Positions 7,539-17,487 of a DNA stretch of 41,399 bases are shown here, in pieces. The DNA lies in NCBI GenBank assembly GCA_938035945.1, contig CALHOU010000053.1, forward strand, positions 1 to 41,399, read 5' to 3'. Positions within the stretch are counted from its first letter, which is position 1. Each line of letters opens with the position of its first letter. Both the position numbers and the translations under genes were made by a program. Below the pieces are notes generated by a model. The model worked only from the letters and a program-made list of their open reading frames with translations, had not been told where the DNA came from and made no database searches. Origin of the DNA: an uncultured Granulosicoccaceae bacterium (GTDB lineage Bacteria; Pseudomonadota; Gammaproteobacteria; Granulosicoccales; Granulosicoccaceae).

Positions 7539-10500
7539 CTAGCGTGGCGCACGCACTCGCTTCTCGCTCAAGCGTCTGAAATATTCTGCAGCCGCCTCTG
7601 ATATTTCACCTTCACGTACTAATTGGTCGATGCTTTTTGTTTCAAGTACCAGCGAATCAGCGAGTTGCAGTTCAAGGTTTTCAAGGCTTAACAATGCCCG
7701 ATTAAATTCAGCTTCTATTCTTGCTGCATTTATTTCACCGTTGCCGCCACTACGAAAAACCTCGGATGCGGTTTGTAATTCTTGCAGCGCATCGGTATCG
7801 ACACCGAGCGCTTCAAGTTCTGGTAGTAACTCATCAATGGCGTCGGCGGTTTGTCCTGAATCAACCGCTTGCGACTCTTGAACATAGCCCCGTTGCGTAC
7901 CGTCAGTTGCGTTATTAGCAATACCAGCACCTTGTCGTACGCCCGATTGTTGAGTAGGTCCCGACTGGCTTGGCCCGCCCTGACCCTGTTGACCACCTTG
8001 TCCTTGCTGACCTTCTTGTCCTTGTTGTCCACCCTGTCCTTGTTGACCCTCTTGTCCTTGTTGACCCTCTTGTCCTTGTTGACCCTCTTGTCCTTGTTGA
8101 CCCTCTTGTCCTTGTTGACCTTCCTGTCCTTGTTGACCTTCCTGTCCTTGTTGACCTTCCTGTCCTTGTTGACCTTCCTGTCCTTGTTGACCTTCTTGTC
8201 CTTGTTGACCTTCTTGTCCTTGTTGACCTTCCTGTCCTTGCTGCGTACCGCGTTCAAGTTGCTGGCGTAGCTGTCTGATTTGCTCTAACGCATCCGCAAC
8301 TTGCATGTCACCCGAATCGGCTGGGCGGATTCCTTCATTTCTTGCAACATCTGCTGCATCGTCAAGTCGATCGCGTAAATCTCTTATCGCATTCGTGACC
8401 AGGCTCTCTGTCGGCAGTACGGTTGCCAGTGAACCATCGGCAATGGCGTCACCTGCTATCCCTAATATATCCGACGCTTGGCTTTCATCTAGCTCTTCAA
8501 TTGCTGTATCCAGTTCTTCACCCGTTTGTCGAGCTTGATCACCAAATCGTTCTGATAAATCAGCAACCTTGTCGCGAAGCGTGTCAAGCTCACGTTTTAA
8601 TTCACGTTTTTTCTCAGCTAGGTTATCTGCTTGTTCACGCGTCAAACCCGGTGAATAAACACCACCTTCACGCGATTGTGCTGCTCGCTCTATAGCGTCG
8701 CGTAACAAGTTTTCTGTTCGGCGTTGTTCTGTCAGAATATCTTCTGCATCGGCCACGGCGTTTTCAATGCCTGTGAGTAAGTCGGCAGAACGCTGCTCGG
8801 CCAATTGATCAACAGCTTGTTGTAAGGCTTCTCCGGCCGATGCCTGCTCGGCCCCTTGATCCGCATCTGGCTCATCACTACCAGAGGTTTCGCCAGTGCC
8901 AGATTGCTCATTGCTCGCTTGTTCTGTACCCGATTCAGATGGTTCGGATTGATCTTGCTGCATGGCCTCGGCCGCTTCTTCAAGTCGCTCGATGGCTTCT
9001 TCTAAAGCTTGTTGCGCACTCGACTGGCCACCGGATTGACCTGATGATTCGCCTGACTCACTAGATTGCTCGGATTGATTAGCCTGCTGTTCTTGCAATT
9101 GTTCCAATTGTTCTTTTAGCGCTTCCAATTCGCGCGAGAGCTGTTCTTGGCGCCAGCGTTCTTCGCGGGTTTGCTGGTCATTATTGCGTCTACGTTCTTC
9201 TTCAAGTTCTTGCTGTCGTCGTGCAAGGTCGGTGAGTTTTTCAAATATATCGTCCACCTGCTGCGAAGGATTTGCTTCACTACCGCGATCAGGTTGCTCG
9301 TATTGATTACGCTCAAGATCCATCTCTAGTTCAAACATCTCCGCCATGTCCTTACCAGGCTGTGCTTGACCACCACCTTGCCCCTCTTGCTGTTGCGACA
9401 ATTGAATATCGGCAAACAAAGCTTCCGCCCGTTGTAGCAGTTGAAGTGCGCGTTGTTGAGGTTGAATCGCCTCAGCGAAGGCGAGCTCTTCTAATGCTTT
9501 GGCTGATGGTTCCATGGCATCGGCGGCTTCGCGCAAGTAGTCGACAAACTCTCTTATTTTATCGCCCTGCTGCACCAGTTCACGCGCTTCTGATCGATCA
9601 GCCAAGGTGCGCGCTTGGTCGGCTAATGTCACCTGCAAATCGGCGAGTAGTTTTCCGTTATCAGCATGTGGAGTGGGATCACCACCAGCGGCTTCCGTGG
9701 CGCGTTGAAGATTCCAAGTAGCGATAAATATTTCTCTTTGTCGCCGAGAAATTTCCCCGCCCTCGTTTGCAGCACCAGAACCACCACCCGCACTGGGCGC
9801 ACTACCGGCTTGGGAGAATCGCCGATCAAACGGTCGCACATCGATTAACATCATGTCAGTCTCTGCCACACTGTCATGATCTTTAGCGCGAGCGTAGTAG
9901 CTGATCAAATCACCCGGCATCATCGGTGCTGCAATAGCGGGATCAGTTGAAAAATCAATGCCTAGATTTTCCAATGAAAAAACGTAACTAGCAGATTGCG
10001 TTGTGCTTGGGTTCTGTGCACTTAAATCAATAGTTTGCCAGTCACCGGCATTTACTGAATACAAAAGTTCAACCGATTCAATCGCAAAGTCATCAATGGC
10101 GATAAGTTTTACCGTCACCTCTTCAACCGGTGATGCACTAACATCGCGCCCGGGTTGTTCGAAGCGTATTTCCGGTGCTTCATCACCTTGTATAACGACA
10201 GCGTGCTCACCGCTAATCGGTACGTCTCGACCCAACATACGATCGTTTAATTGATACTGAGTGTCTTCGAGCATCGTGACAGACACACTGTATTCTAAAT
10301 CGTTCCTCTCTAGCGTTAACTGTTGATCGCCAAATGCTAGAAAACCATTCTCTAAAGGTTTATCGGTTGTAAAGCTGAGTTTTACCTTTGTGCCCTTAAC
10401 GCCAGAGATGCGACCAACATCCCTTTTTTGCGTATCTGGCAGTTGCGTCCATTCAGGATAAACATAGCTTGCGTTAATGGTCTCTAACTTTGCAGGCGTG

Positions 10501-11327
10501 ACTACACCAATACTGTGTTGTTCACTTTGCGTGTAAGCTGCTGAAAAGTAATAATCAAGAGGCGTTACTACCCTAAACAAGGTGAAATCGAATTCACCAT
10601 TATCACCACGCTTAACTTGACTGGTTTGCCACGTATCTTCTGCCATACGCACATGCAAGGTCACTTCATCTGTACTAAAGCCAGATACCTGCGCATTGAG
10701 CACCAAGTTCTCTCCGGAAAGCAATTGCGTATCACCGGGGTTTACCGCAATGTCCCTAACGGCTACCAGCCCAGGCATTTTCCAACCTGCCCAAATGTGT
10801 TGCGCCGCGTTACGCCACTCTAGCGGTGCTCTTTGGAAAAAACCAACGCTTGCAAACAACAGACTGGCGATTATGACAATCGGCCAAAGAATCGCCGACA
10901 TGGGCACGATGCGAAACAGCGGAACACGCTTGGCAACGCTTAAGCCGTCTTGAGCAAGCAAAGGCAAAAATTCGTGATCTGGCGTTCGCGCTTGTGTATC
11001 CAAATAGGTTTGTACGCGACCATCGAACGCTGCATCTGACGATTCTATAAGCGTGGCTCCGCGATCACGCTTTAATCGCAATATCGGTCGCCACATACAA
11101 TAAATAATGGCAAACAAACCAGACACCGCCAATGCAATGCGAGCCGTATTGGTAAGCGTTGGAGAAAATCCGCGTATAAGTCCTACCGCAACACCAATCG
11201 TTGTTATCGCGATGAAAATAGCGAGGACTATGGCAATGGATACAACAATCAGGCGTACTGTTTCCCGTCGGGTTGCACTTTTGACATAGCGTTGGAAACG
11301 ATTCCGTGATGACGATGTGTTACTCAC
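7539..11327 (-). CDS. DUF4175 / TIGR02302-like giant membrane protein with Gly-Gln repeats
   Basis: The product is about 1262 residues. Three hydrophobic segments lie in the first ~180 residues (for example VSIAIVLAIFIAITTIGVAVG). A long region predicted outside the membrane follows, with Ig-like beta sequence (about 200-520), then long Glu/Gln-rich coiled coils and low-complexity Ser/Gln/Glu stretches. A run of about 14 GQEGQQ hexapeptides follows, then a short folded C-terminus. This architecture matches DUF4175/TIGR02302, described mainly from alphaproteobacteria. The GTG start at 11327 is preferred over ATG 11348: it overlaps the upstream stop (GTGA) and has a GGAGGG Shine-Dalgarno 7 nt before it. 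It is the seventh gene of the MoxR/vWA operon. Role unknown, possibly an envelope scaffold. Confidence 0.88.
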   Translation of the reverse strand: MSNTSSSRNRFQRYVKSATRRETVRLIVVSIAIVLAIFIAITTIGVAVGLIRGFSPTLTNTARIALAVSGLFAIIYCMWRPILRLKRDRGATLIESSDAAFDGRVQTYLDTQARTPDHEFLPLLAQDGLSVAKRVPLFRIVPMSAILWPIVIIASLLFASVGFFQRAPLEWRNAAQHIWAGWKMPGLVAVRDIAVNPGDTQLLSGENLVLNAQVSGFSTDEVTLHVRMAEDTWQTSQVKRGDNGEFDFTLFRVVTPLDYYFSAAYTQSEQHSIGVVTPAKLETINASYVYPEWTQLPDTQKRDVGRISGVKGTKVKLSFTTDKPLENGFLAFGDQQLTLERNDLEYSVSVTMLEDTQYQLNDRMLGRDVPISGEHAVVIQGDEAPEIRFEQPGRDVSASPVEEVTVKLIAIDDFAIESVELLYSVNAGDWQTIDLSAQNPSTTQSASYVFSLENLGIDFSTDPAIAAPMMPGDLISYYARAKDHDSVAETDMMLIDVRPFDRRFSQAGSAPSAGGGSGAANEGGEISRRQREIFIATWNLQRATEAAGGDPTPHADNGKLLADLQVTLADQARTLADRSEARELVQQGDKIREFVDYLREAADAMEPSAKALEELAFAEAIQPQQRALQLLQRAEALFADIQLSQQQEGQGGGQAQPGKDMAEMFELEMDLERNQYEQPDRGSEANPSQQVDDIFEKLTDLARRQQELEEERRRNNDQQTREERWRQEQLSRELEALKEQLEQLQEQQANQSEQSSESGESSGQSGGQSSAQQALEEAIERLEEAAEAMQQDQSEPSESGTEQASNEQSGTGETSGSDEPDADQGAEQASAGEALQQAVDQLAEQRSADLLTGIENAVADAEDILTEQRRTENLLRDAIERAAQSREGGVYSPGLTREQADNLAEKKRELKRELDTLRDKVADLSERFGDQARQTGEELDTAIEELDESQASDILGIAGDAIADGSLATVLPTESLVTNAIRDLRDRLDDAADVARNEGIRPADSGDMQVADALEQIRQLRQQLERGTQQGQEGQQGQEGQQGQEGQQGQEGQQGQEGQQGQEGQQGQEGQQGQEGQQGQEGQQGQEGQQGQEGQQGQGGQQGQEGQQGQGGQQGQGGPSQSGPTQQSGVRQGAGIANNATDGTQRGYVQESQAVDSGQTADAIDELLPELEALGVDTDALQELQTASEVFRSGGNGEINAARIEAEFNRALLSLENLELQLADSLVLETKSIDQLVREGEISEAAAEYFRRLSEKRVRAPR
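7978..8243 (-). repeat. 18-bp coding minisatellite (GQEGQQ hexapeptide array)
   Basis: About 14 contiguous copies of an 18-bp unit encode Gly-Gln-Glu-Gly-Gln-Gln, with a few Glu-to-Gly variants at the 3' end of the coding strand. There are no spacers. Neighbouring copies fall into sequence-identical blocks: four carry one silent variant, then four another, then two a third. This indicates recent expansion by segmental tandem duplication. The unit length is a multiple of three, so copy-number change keeps the frame. Confidence 0.95.
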
Positions 11328-13306
11328 AATCCATCCCTCCGTACCCATAAAAAACGATTAGCGTAAAGCGATTCAAGCAATAAGAAGATCAACACAGCAG
11401 GCAGCAGCCATCGCCATAGGGTGTTGTTAGTTTGAATTTCATCCACTACGCGACTGCCTACACTACCGTTAGTTTCGTCGCTTAGGTCTTGCGAGCTCTT
11501 CTTAATTTCATGCCGAGCTTCCCACGCATCAAGCTCTTCACGATCTAAGCCCGCCATATTTAATTCTCTCGAACTAATAAGTGCACTGACTGACTGTGCA
11601 CTGTTCGCTCCGAGCACAGAATAAATACCCGGTTCTGTTATACGAACCGAATTGGGTGTACCTAGCTGACTAAGTTCTAATATTGCATCGCCCGCAGGCG
11701 TTAGTAGCTGGGTATTGGCAGGCAGGTAGATATCGCTACCGACTTCCACCTCGTCTGGCAAGGCGGAACTACTATCAAAATAGTGCACGATTTGCTGCAT
11801 CAACAATACAAATGAGGGCTGTAAAGGTAAATCGCTATTGAACCCGTCAAGCGAGTCGTTTAACAGCAGCAATCGACCTAAGTCACCGATAGAGCGTTCA
11901 ATCAATAAGGCCTGACCTGTATCCAGACTCAACAACAAGCGATCATCAGGTAATGGCGTAAACTCCGGTACGTTGTAGTAGTGCGAACTGAACCAATCAA
12001 TATCGCCCAAACCCAAGGCATGCGCTAGATCGACACGCGTTATATTGGATGCATTAGCTGAAGATGAGCCCGCCGTAGACTCGTCGGTTTTGTTTGGTAG
12101 AACCAACGCATTGCCACCACTTTGAACATAGCGCACAACGGCATCGGGAACGCGGTTTAGGCTGTCAACGAATACGACGGCATGGCGAACACCCGGTGCT
12201 AAGGCCGTGCTCGCATCCAGCGTTTCGACACGAGCTTCACCGTTGGTTTCCATGGCTGTAGAAATAAAAACCATTGCTTGTTCTTCTGGTGTGTTTCCGA
12301 TGCTGGTTAAAGATAAGTTGATAGCTGACGAGCCACGTACAGGCACATCAATACTGTCGTCTTCGCTTAGAAAATCACTTTGTGCAAAATTAACCCGTAT
12401 CAAATCTTTGTTTGTGCTTGGCAGGTCGATAGCATCAAACACAATGGTTCTGGATTCTCCCGCTTGCAGTACCACATTCTGCGAATCAAGCACCCTATCC
12501 TTGATACTGACCTCTACTGTTTTAGTAACCGGGGTGGCGCGCTCAGCAGCATCTTTATCGGCACCCGATGCTGCGACCCTGACACTGACTCGCGCCGAGA
12601 TGGCATCACTGGTTCTGGCATCGGCTCGTAACGAGTAGTTAATTGGTGCCGTGTCATCGATCGCCATCACCTTAAATGAGCTAAGTCGATTCGCCAGTAA
12701 GGTGTTCATCTGCTGGGGTAAATTTGAACGTTGAGCATCGGTTATAAATGTGGCCGACACCGGCTTTTTAATGTCGCCGGCTACTTTGTTTAGCCGCCGC
12801 ATTAGTTCGCCAAAGTCAGCCGACTCAAACCCGGGCTCGCTGCGCGCCATGGCATCCTTGACAAGGCCTCGATCATTGATCATATCGGTCAATGCGCGAA
12901 GCTTAGACGCAAAGCTAAACAGTTGCACATCGTCTTGCGCAGGTAGGTCGGAAAGCACAGAATCAAAAACGGCTTGCGCTTGTTGCCAGCGATCGTTCGC
13001 TTGCATTGAAAAAGAATGATCAACTATCACTAATTGCACAGCTTCGGCATTAGCAGCATCGGCGTCCGATCGTAACCATGGCTGTGCAAACAAAAAACAC
13101 AGCGCGGCTAAAAACAACACGCGTAATGCCAATAGCAACCAGTAACGCAACTTCCGCTTGCTGGTTGCGGGCGGTTTGGTCGGTTCCAAAAACTGTGTAC
13201 TTGGAAAAGTTTGTTGTGGCGGTTCATGATGTGAAAACCGGTGTAACAACCACGGCAACAACAAGCCGAGTAGCCCGAGCAAATACAAAGGTGCGAGCAA
13301 ACTCAT
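11324..13306 (-). CDS. BatA-like N-terminal domain protein with vWA domain
   Basis: This 660-residue membrane protein starts MSLLAPLYLLGLLGLLLPWL, the aerotolerance-regulator (BatA) N-terminal helix, with a second helix near residues 55-75 and a final one at the C-terminus (LWRWLLPAVLIFLLLESLY). Between them is a vWA domain with an intact MIDAS motif, IVDHSFSM (Asp96, Ser98, Ser100), and a long periplasmic-type region. Such proteins usually bind partner proteins through a metal ion and work with MoxR ATPases. Its ATG overlaps the DUF58 stop (ATGA), and its stop overlaps the DUF4175 start. Both overlaps suggest translational coupling. Confidence 0.88.
   Translation of the reverse strand: MSLLAPLYLLGLLGLLLPWLLHRFSHHEPPQQTFPSTQFLEPTKPPATSKRKLRYWLLLALRVLFLAALCFLFAQPWLRSDADAANAEAVQLVIVDHSFSMQANDRWQQAQAVFDSVLSDLPAQDDVQLFSFASKLRALTDMINDRGLVKDAMARSEPGFESADFGELMRRLNKVAGDIKKPVSATFITDAQRSNLPQQMNTLLANRLSSFKVMAIDDTAPINYSLRADARTSDAISARVSVRVAASGADKDAAERATPVTKTVEVSIKDRVLDSQNVVLQAGESRTIVFDAIDLPSTNKDLIRVNFAQSDFLSEDDSIDVPVRGSSAINLSLTSIGNTPEEQAMVFISTAMETNGEARVETLDASTALAPGVRHAVVFVDSLNRVPDAVVRYVQSGGNALVLPNKTDESTAGSSSANASNITRVDLAHALGLGDIDWFSSHYYNVPEFTPLPDDRLLLSLDTGQALLIERSIGDLGRLLLLNDSLDGFNSDLPLQPSFVLLMQQIVHYFDSSSALPDEVEVGSDIYLPANTQLLTPAGDAILELSQLGTPNSVRITEPGIYSVLGANSAQSVSALISSRELNMAGLDREELDAWEARHEIKKSSQDLSDETNGSVGSRVVDEIQTNNTLWRWLLPAVLIFLLLESLYANRFLWVRRDGL
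11335..11340 (-). promoter_or_regulatory. Ribosome binding site deciding the DUF4175 start
   Basis: GGAGGG on the minus strand lies 7 nt before the GTG at 11327, ideal spacing. The upstream in-frame ATG at 11348 would place this site inside its own coding sequence and has no such site before it. Confidence 0.75.
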
Positions 13307-14202
13307 CGTGAACGTCTCTCACGAAACTGCAGATAAGACACAATGGAACTGTCCAGCGATTCGCTGGTGGTAAGTTTTATGTAGTCAGCACCGGCTTTGG
13401 CACAGTTGTGCTCTATGTCTTCACAGTGCTTTTGCATTTTGATTTGATAGTCACCTTTCAAATACTGTGGGTCAACCACCACCGTCTTGCCTGACTCCAA
13501 ACTTTTGAGGGCGCTAATTTTTTTAACACTGGGTGCTAGTTCTTCGTTATCGAGCACATGGAATATCGCGACATCATGACCTGCATGAACCAAGGCTTGC
13601 AAGGATGTCAGTAATCGCTCAGGGTCGGTGTACAAATCTGACACTAAAACCAACAAGCCGCGTTTGGTGATCGTGGCCTGCAAGCCAGTGAGTACATCAC
13701 ACACATCGGTGTTACTACCAACAGAGCTGGTTTGTAACAAGCCCAACACTTTGGTAAGACTGTCTGGACGTGCACTGGGTTGCGCGTATTCCTGAACTTT
13801 GTCATCGAACAGTGCAATACCTAAGGCATCGTGTTGGCGCCGGGTTAAGTAGGCTAATGACGCAACCAGAAAACGCGCCTGATCATGCTTACTGATCGGG
13901 TCGCCAAATCCCATCGATGCACTCACATCCAACAACAATGTGACCGAGGTGTTCGTTTCACCACGAAAACGTTTGACGTACATTCGATCGGCTCGAGCAT
14001 ATACATTCCAATCCACAAAGCGCAGATCATCACCTTCATTGTAAGCGCGGTATTCGGCAAACTCTTGACTGAAACCAAAATCAGGTGAGCGATGCAATCC
14101 GGTTAGTACGCCATCAACCACAGTGCGCGCTACCAGCTCCAGCGAGCCAAGGCGCGCGAGAAGTTCGGGTTTTAAAAACCGGCTGGCAGCAACTGCATTC
14201 AT
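13303..14202 (-). CDS. DUF58 domain protein
   Basis: This 299-residue soluble protein has the DUF58 signature EYRAYNEGDDLRFVDWNVYAR (about 50-70), then a vWA-like fold with an intact DxSxS metal site, LLLDVSASM (Asp92, Ser94, Ser96), and a second acidic motif, LVLVSDLYTDPE. DUF58 proteins are almost always encoded next to MoxR ATPases and are thought to be their adaptors or substrates. Here the gene starts 2 nt after the MoxR stop and overlaps the BatA-like gene by 4 nt. Unlike some DUF58 proteins it lacks N-terminal transmembrane helices. Confidence 0.92.
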   Translation of the reverse strand: MNAVAASRFLKPELLARLGSLELVARTVVDGVLTGLHRSPDFGFSQEFAEYRAYNEGDDLRFVDWNVYARADRMYVKRFRGETNTSVTLLLDVSASMGFGDPISKHDQARFLVASLAYLTRRQHDALGIALFDDKVQEYAQPSARPDSLTKVLGLLQTSSVGSNTDVCDVLTGLQATITKRGLLVLVSDLYTDPERLLTSLQALVHAGHDVAIFHVLDNEELAPSVKKISALKSLESGKTVVVDPQYLKGDYQIKMQKHCEDIEHNCAKAGADYIKLTTSESLDSSIVSYLQFRERRSR

Positions 14203-14204
14203 GA

Positions 14205-15215
14205 TTAAGCCGCTACTCGTGTATCAACCAAGTCTTTGAGCACATCATCAATCGACATGCCATCGGCCTCAGCGAAGTAGTTCAACATGACTCGATGACG
14301 AAGCACCGGCGCTGCTAATGCATCGATATCTTCTTTATTCACGTGGTAACGACCACGCATTAGCGCACGCGCTTTAGCCGCCATGGTGATAAACAAAGCC
14401 GCGCGAACAGACGCCCCAAATTTAACGTATTTTTTAACCGTATCGGTTGCACTGACGTCACCCGGGCGCGTGGCCCTAACCATCTCCACTGCATATCGTC
14501 CAACCGCATTACTCACAGGCACCGCACGAGTCAGATTTTGAAATGCGCGAACCTCGGCAGCGTTAGTACACGCTTTAACAGGTTCCGGCAATACATCGGT
14601 TGTGAAGCGTTCGATCACGGTGATTTCATCTTCCAGTGGCAGATAGTCCAACATGATGTTAAATAGGAATCGATCGAGCTGCGCTTCGGGCAGTGGATAC
14701 GTGCCTTCAAGTTCGAGTGGGTTTTGCGTGGCTAACACAAAAAACGGCTTATCAATGATGTGCTGCGTTCCGCGCACTGTAGCTGAATACTCTTGCATGG
14801 CCTCAAGCAGAGCCGCTTGTGTTTTCGGCGGTGTGCGGTTGATTTCATCAGCGAGCAACACATTCGTAAAGATTGGACCAGGCACAAAACGCCAATTGCG
14901 CGCACCTGAGTCGTCTTGTTCGATGATGTCAGTACCAGTAATATCGGTCGGCATTAAATCGGGAGTGAATTGAATTCGATTAAAGTTCAGCCCTAGGGCA
15001 TCAGCCAGCGTTCTAACCAATAAGGTTTTGGCTGTGCCGGGCATACCTGTCACAAGGCAATGTCCTCCGACTAATAAGGTTATCAGTAGGTGCTCAACCA
15101 CGTGATCTTGACCCACAATGATTCTGCCTACCTCAGCGCGCAGTTCATCGGTAACGGTGCGAAACCGATTGACTAGTTCGCCAGTTTCACCCGACTGCAT
15201 GTTTGCATCACTCAA
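14205..15215 (-). CDS. MoxR-family AAA+ ATPase
   Basis: The core of about 330 residues shows a Walker A in the form GMPGTAKTLL, a Walker B VLLADEINRTPPKTQ, the MoxR signature ALLEAMQE, and the sensor stretch ATQNPLELEGTYPLPEAQLDRF, followed by the lid helices. MoxR proteins are chaperone-like ATPases that act on vWA proteins to mature complexes. The start is not certain. A TTG at 15215 has AAGGAG 6 nt before it and overlaps the stop of the peptidase gene. In-frame ATGs at 15230 and 15200 have weaker or badly spaced sites. The frame extends to 15323 inside the upstream gene. It lies between the peptidase and DUF58 genes. Confidence 0.92.
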   Translation of the reverse strand: MSDANMQSGETGELVNRFRTVTDELRAEVGRIIVGQDHVVEHLLITLLVGGHCLVTGMPGTAKTLLVRTLADALGLNFNRIQFTPDLMPTDITGTDIIEQDDSGARNWRFVPGPIFTNVLLADEINRTPPKTQAALLEAMQEYSATVRGTQHIIDKPFFVLATQNPLELEGTYPLPEAQLDRFLFNIMLDYLPLEDEITVIERFTTDVLPEPVKACTNAAEVRAFQNLTRAVPVSNAVGRYAVEMVRATRPGDVSATDTVKKYVKFGASVRAALFITMAAKARALMRGRYHVNKEDIDALAAPVLRHRVMLNYFAEADGMSIDDVLKDLVDTRVAA

Positions 15216-17487
15216 CTGCTTCTCCTTCATTAAATTCCAACAACAACTTTTGCGCAGAGCGAAAAAAAGGTGCGTGCTCAAGCGCATATAAAACCTGTCG
15301 TTTTGCTTTGTCTCTATCCCCAACTAATAGCGAAGCACGTGCTTTACCTAAAAGCGCTTCGGCCGGGTCTTCTGGTTGTAAGCCAAGTAGCGCATCGTAT
15401 TCACGCACCGCAAGATTTGGTTGTTCCTGGCTTAAGTAATGATCGCCAAGCCAGCGATGTTCATCGACAACATAGGGGCTGACCCAGTTAATCGACTCCA
15501 TGACTTTTGCCGCTTCATCGAAGCGCTCTTGTTCGCGCAATTGACGCACAAGCCATTGCAAGGATGGCACACCGTGGCCACCGCGTTCATGCCAGCCAAG
15601 GAGTGTATCCACTGCAGCTTCATTGTCGCCCTGCTCTATAAGTGCATTGGCTAACACTTCATAAGCGTTACCAGCACCAACTCGTTCTGGATCACGGTCA
15701 ACCACATTACGCGCTAACACGGTGACGCTAACCCAGTCTTCAGCACGCATCGCGCGCGCCATTTGCCGTTGAGCAATCTGATAGTCGTCTAGCGATCGGG
15801 AAACATCGCCATAACGCTCTTCTATGTGTTGAAGAAACAATTCATCAAAACTTGGGCCGTCCATATCAATCGCTTCTTGTAAGGCATCGGAAGTAGATGC
15901 ACCTTCAGCAAACTGCTTAAGCATAATCACTAAGGCGTCATGCCCCCATTGCGCCGAAATAAAATCACAGATAAGACCGGCTTGGTTGTACGACACTTGT
16001 ACTTGACCATTGTAGGTTGGACGAACAAAACCTGAATCCAAGTCATTTATTGGCAGAAACTGATTTTTTGATATCGCCAATAAGGTGTCGATGGGCATGG
16101 TTCGATCACGCAGTGGCCCAGTGTTCCATTCTTCATACACTGACAACCCTTCGCTAAACCAACGTGGCAATAAATGGTTGGTCGCTTCTAGAGTGAAGAC
16201 GTGTGCTATCTCGTGCCATAGCGTCGAACCCCAATGAAATTCACCTGCTGGTCTCGCTTTTGGGCTATCCATCGCCGTTAGATATCCAAATGTCACCCCT
16301 AACAATCCAATACCTGGTGTACTAACCGTTCGCACACCAAAGTCGTCATGGTCGTGATACAACTCTACGATCATTGGGCGTTTCAGCTCGAAGTCGTAGC
16401 GTTTTGCGAATAGTTGCATAGCGTCACGTGAAAGGTTTTGTACATAAGGTTCTAGTGCATCGGCATCTTCGCGGTCCAGCCGAATGATGACCCGACCAAG
16501 CATTTGTGTGGCGTCGTCTGGGTCTTCCACATCAATAGAGCTGATACGCATGTTGTCGAGCTTATCTAAAAACCGCAAGGTGTTAACCGTTTGCAAATCG
16601 AAGGGATCCAGATCGAAAGCTTTTCGAATATGGTGACGCGCACCAAAAATATTGTTAATGCGCAAATAATTAATACCAAGATCGCGCTGAGCGACGGCTA
16701 AATTCTCATCAAGCTTGACGGCTTTTTTGTATAGGTCGACGGCTTCACGATAGCGATAAGTGATGATGTAGTAGTGAGCGACTTTCGAATAGATTTCGCC
16801 GTAGTGAGGATTAACCGCCAAGGCTTTGTCTACCCATTCATCGATCGGCTTGGCTTCTAATAAGTTTGCACCCGCTTGCAGCGTGTAGTAGTCAAGCAGT
16901 GGCAGCCCGGCAGCTTCAATCAAAGGCTTTGTGCTCTCCAAAATCGAGCGTGCAGTATCAACGTTTTTAAGCTCAAGCTCGATTTGCGCCTGCAACATCA
17001 AGGCGTGCATGTTGTCCGGCGTTTCACTAAGGATGTTAAATAGCTCTTGACGAGCGCGGCCTTCAAAGCTGCGTAGGTTTGTTTCAATTAAACCTAAACG
17101 AGCGGGCAAAAAACTATCGTCGCGCAATAACACTTCTCGAAGTAACGACTGTGCATCACTGACTTGATGCGTTCGCAAGTACAGCATGGCCCAATGGGTT
17201 TTTATTAGAGGATCGTTACTATCAGAGGAAGCTTGCCGATAACGCTTATTGGCCAATCGAACATCACCCAATGCAGCAGCGGCATCGGCCTGAACCAGCA
17301 ATTGCGGGTGATTGCTTAAAACTTCATAACAGGCATTGGCTTTTTCTTTATCACCGACGTACGCAAGTTCATCACAGGCCCGCAGCTCTTCATGACGATC
17401 ATCACCATAGTGAATCGTTAAAGCTTGCGCGCTTGTGCATACGAGAAACAAGTTGAGTACTAGCATAAACACAAATGACTTATTCAT
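15208..17487 (-). CDS. TPR-repeat, MA-clan metallopeptidase (gluzincin type), secreted or periplasmic
   Basis: Starting at the ATG at 17487 gives about 759 residues with a signal peptide (MNKSFVFMLVLNLFLVCTSA). Residues ~30-320 are helical TPR-like repeats (for example HYGEIYSKVAHYYIITYRYR). A zinc site, HEIAH (about 424-428), is followed 17 residues after its last His by Glu in RWFSEGLSVYEEW, the third ligand position of gluzincins (Peptidase_MA_2 type). More TPR sequence follows to the end. All catalytic residues are present, so an active peptidase is expected outside the cytoplasm. The start overlaps the end of the caspase-like gene. A frame extension to 17577 lacks signal-peptide logic. 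Substrate is unknown. Confidence 0.87.
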   Translation of the reverse strand: MNKSFVFMLVLNLFLVCTSAQALTIHYGDDRHEELRACDELAYVGDKEKANACYEVLSNHPQLLVQADAAAALGDVRLANKRYRQASSDSNDPLIKTHWAMLYLRTHQVSDAQSLLREVLLRDDSFLPARLGLIETNLRSFEGRARQELFNILSETPDNMHALMLQAQIELELKNVDTARSILESTKPLIEAAGLPLLDYYTLQAGANLLEAKPIDEWVDKALAVNPHYGEIYSKVAHYYIITYRYREAVDLYKKAVKLDENLAVAQRDLGINYLRINNIFGARHHIRKAFDLDPFDLQTVNTLRFLDKLDNMRISSIDVEDPDDATQMLGRVIIRLDREDADALEPYVQNLSRDAMQLFAKRYDFELKRPMIVELYHDHDDFGVRTVSTPGIGLLGVTFGYLTAMDSPKARPAGEFHWGSTLWHEIAHVFTLEATNHLLPRWFSEGLSVYEEWNTGPLRDRTMPIDTLLAISKNQFLPINDLDSGFVRPTYNGQVQVSYNQAGLICDFISAQWGHDALVIMLKQFAEGASTSDALQEAIDMDGPSFDELFLQHIEERYGDVSRSLDDYQIAQRQMARAMRAEDWVSVTVLARNVVDRDPERVGAGNAYEVLANALIEQGDNEAAVDTLLGWHERGGHGVPSLQWLVRQLREQERFDEAAKVMESINWVSPYVVDEHRWLGDHYLSQEQPNLAVREYDALLGLQPEDPAEALLGKARASLLVGDRDKAKRQVLYALEHAPFFRSAQKLLLEFNEGEAVE

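Noticed and set aside
7978..8243. CRISPR-like regular array
   Set aside because: Units are contiguous with no unique spacers, lie inside a coding frame, and no cas genes are nearby.
7730..8278. Long open frames on both strands across the minisatellite, encoding Leu-rich or Lys-Val-Asn-rich repeats
   Set aside because: An 18-bp repeat without stops keeps all six frames open. These translations are pure repeat artefacts of the real GQEGQQ frame.
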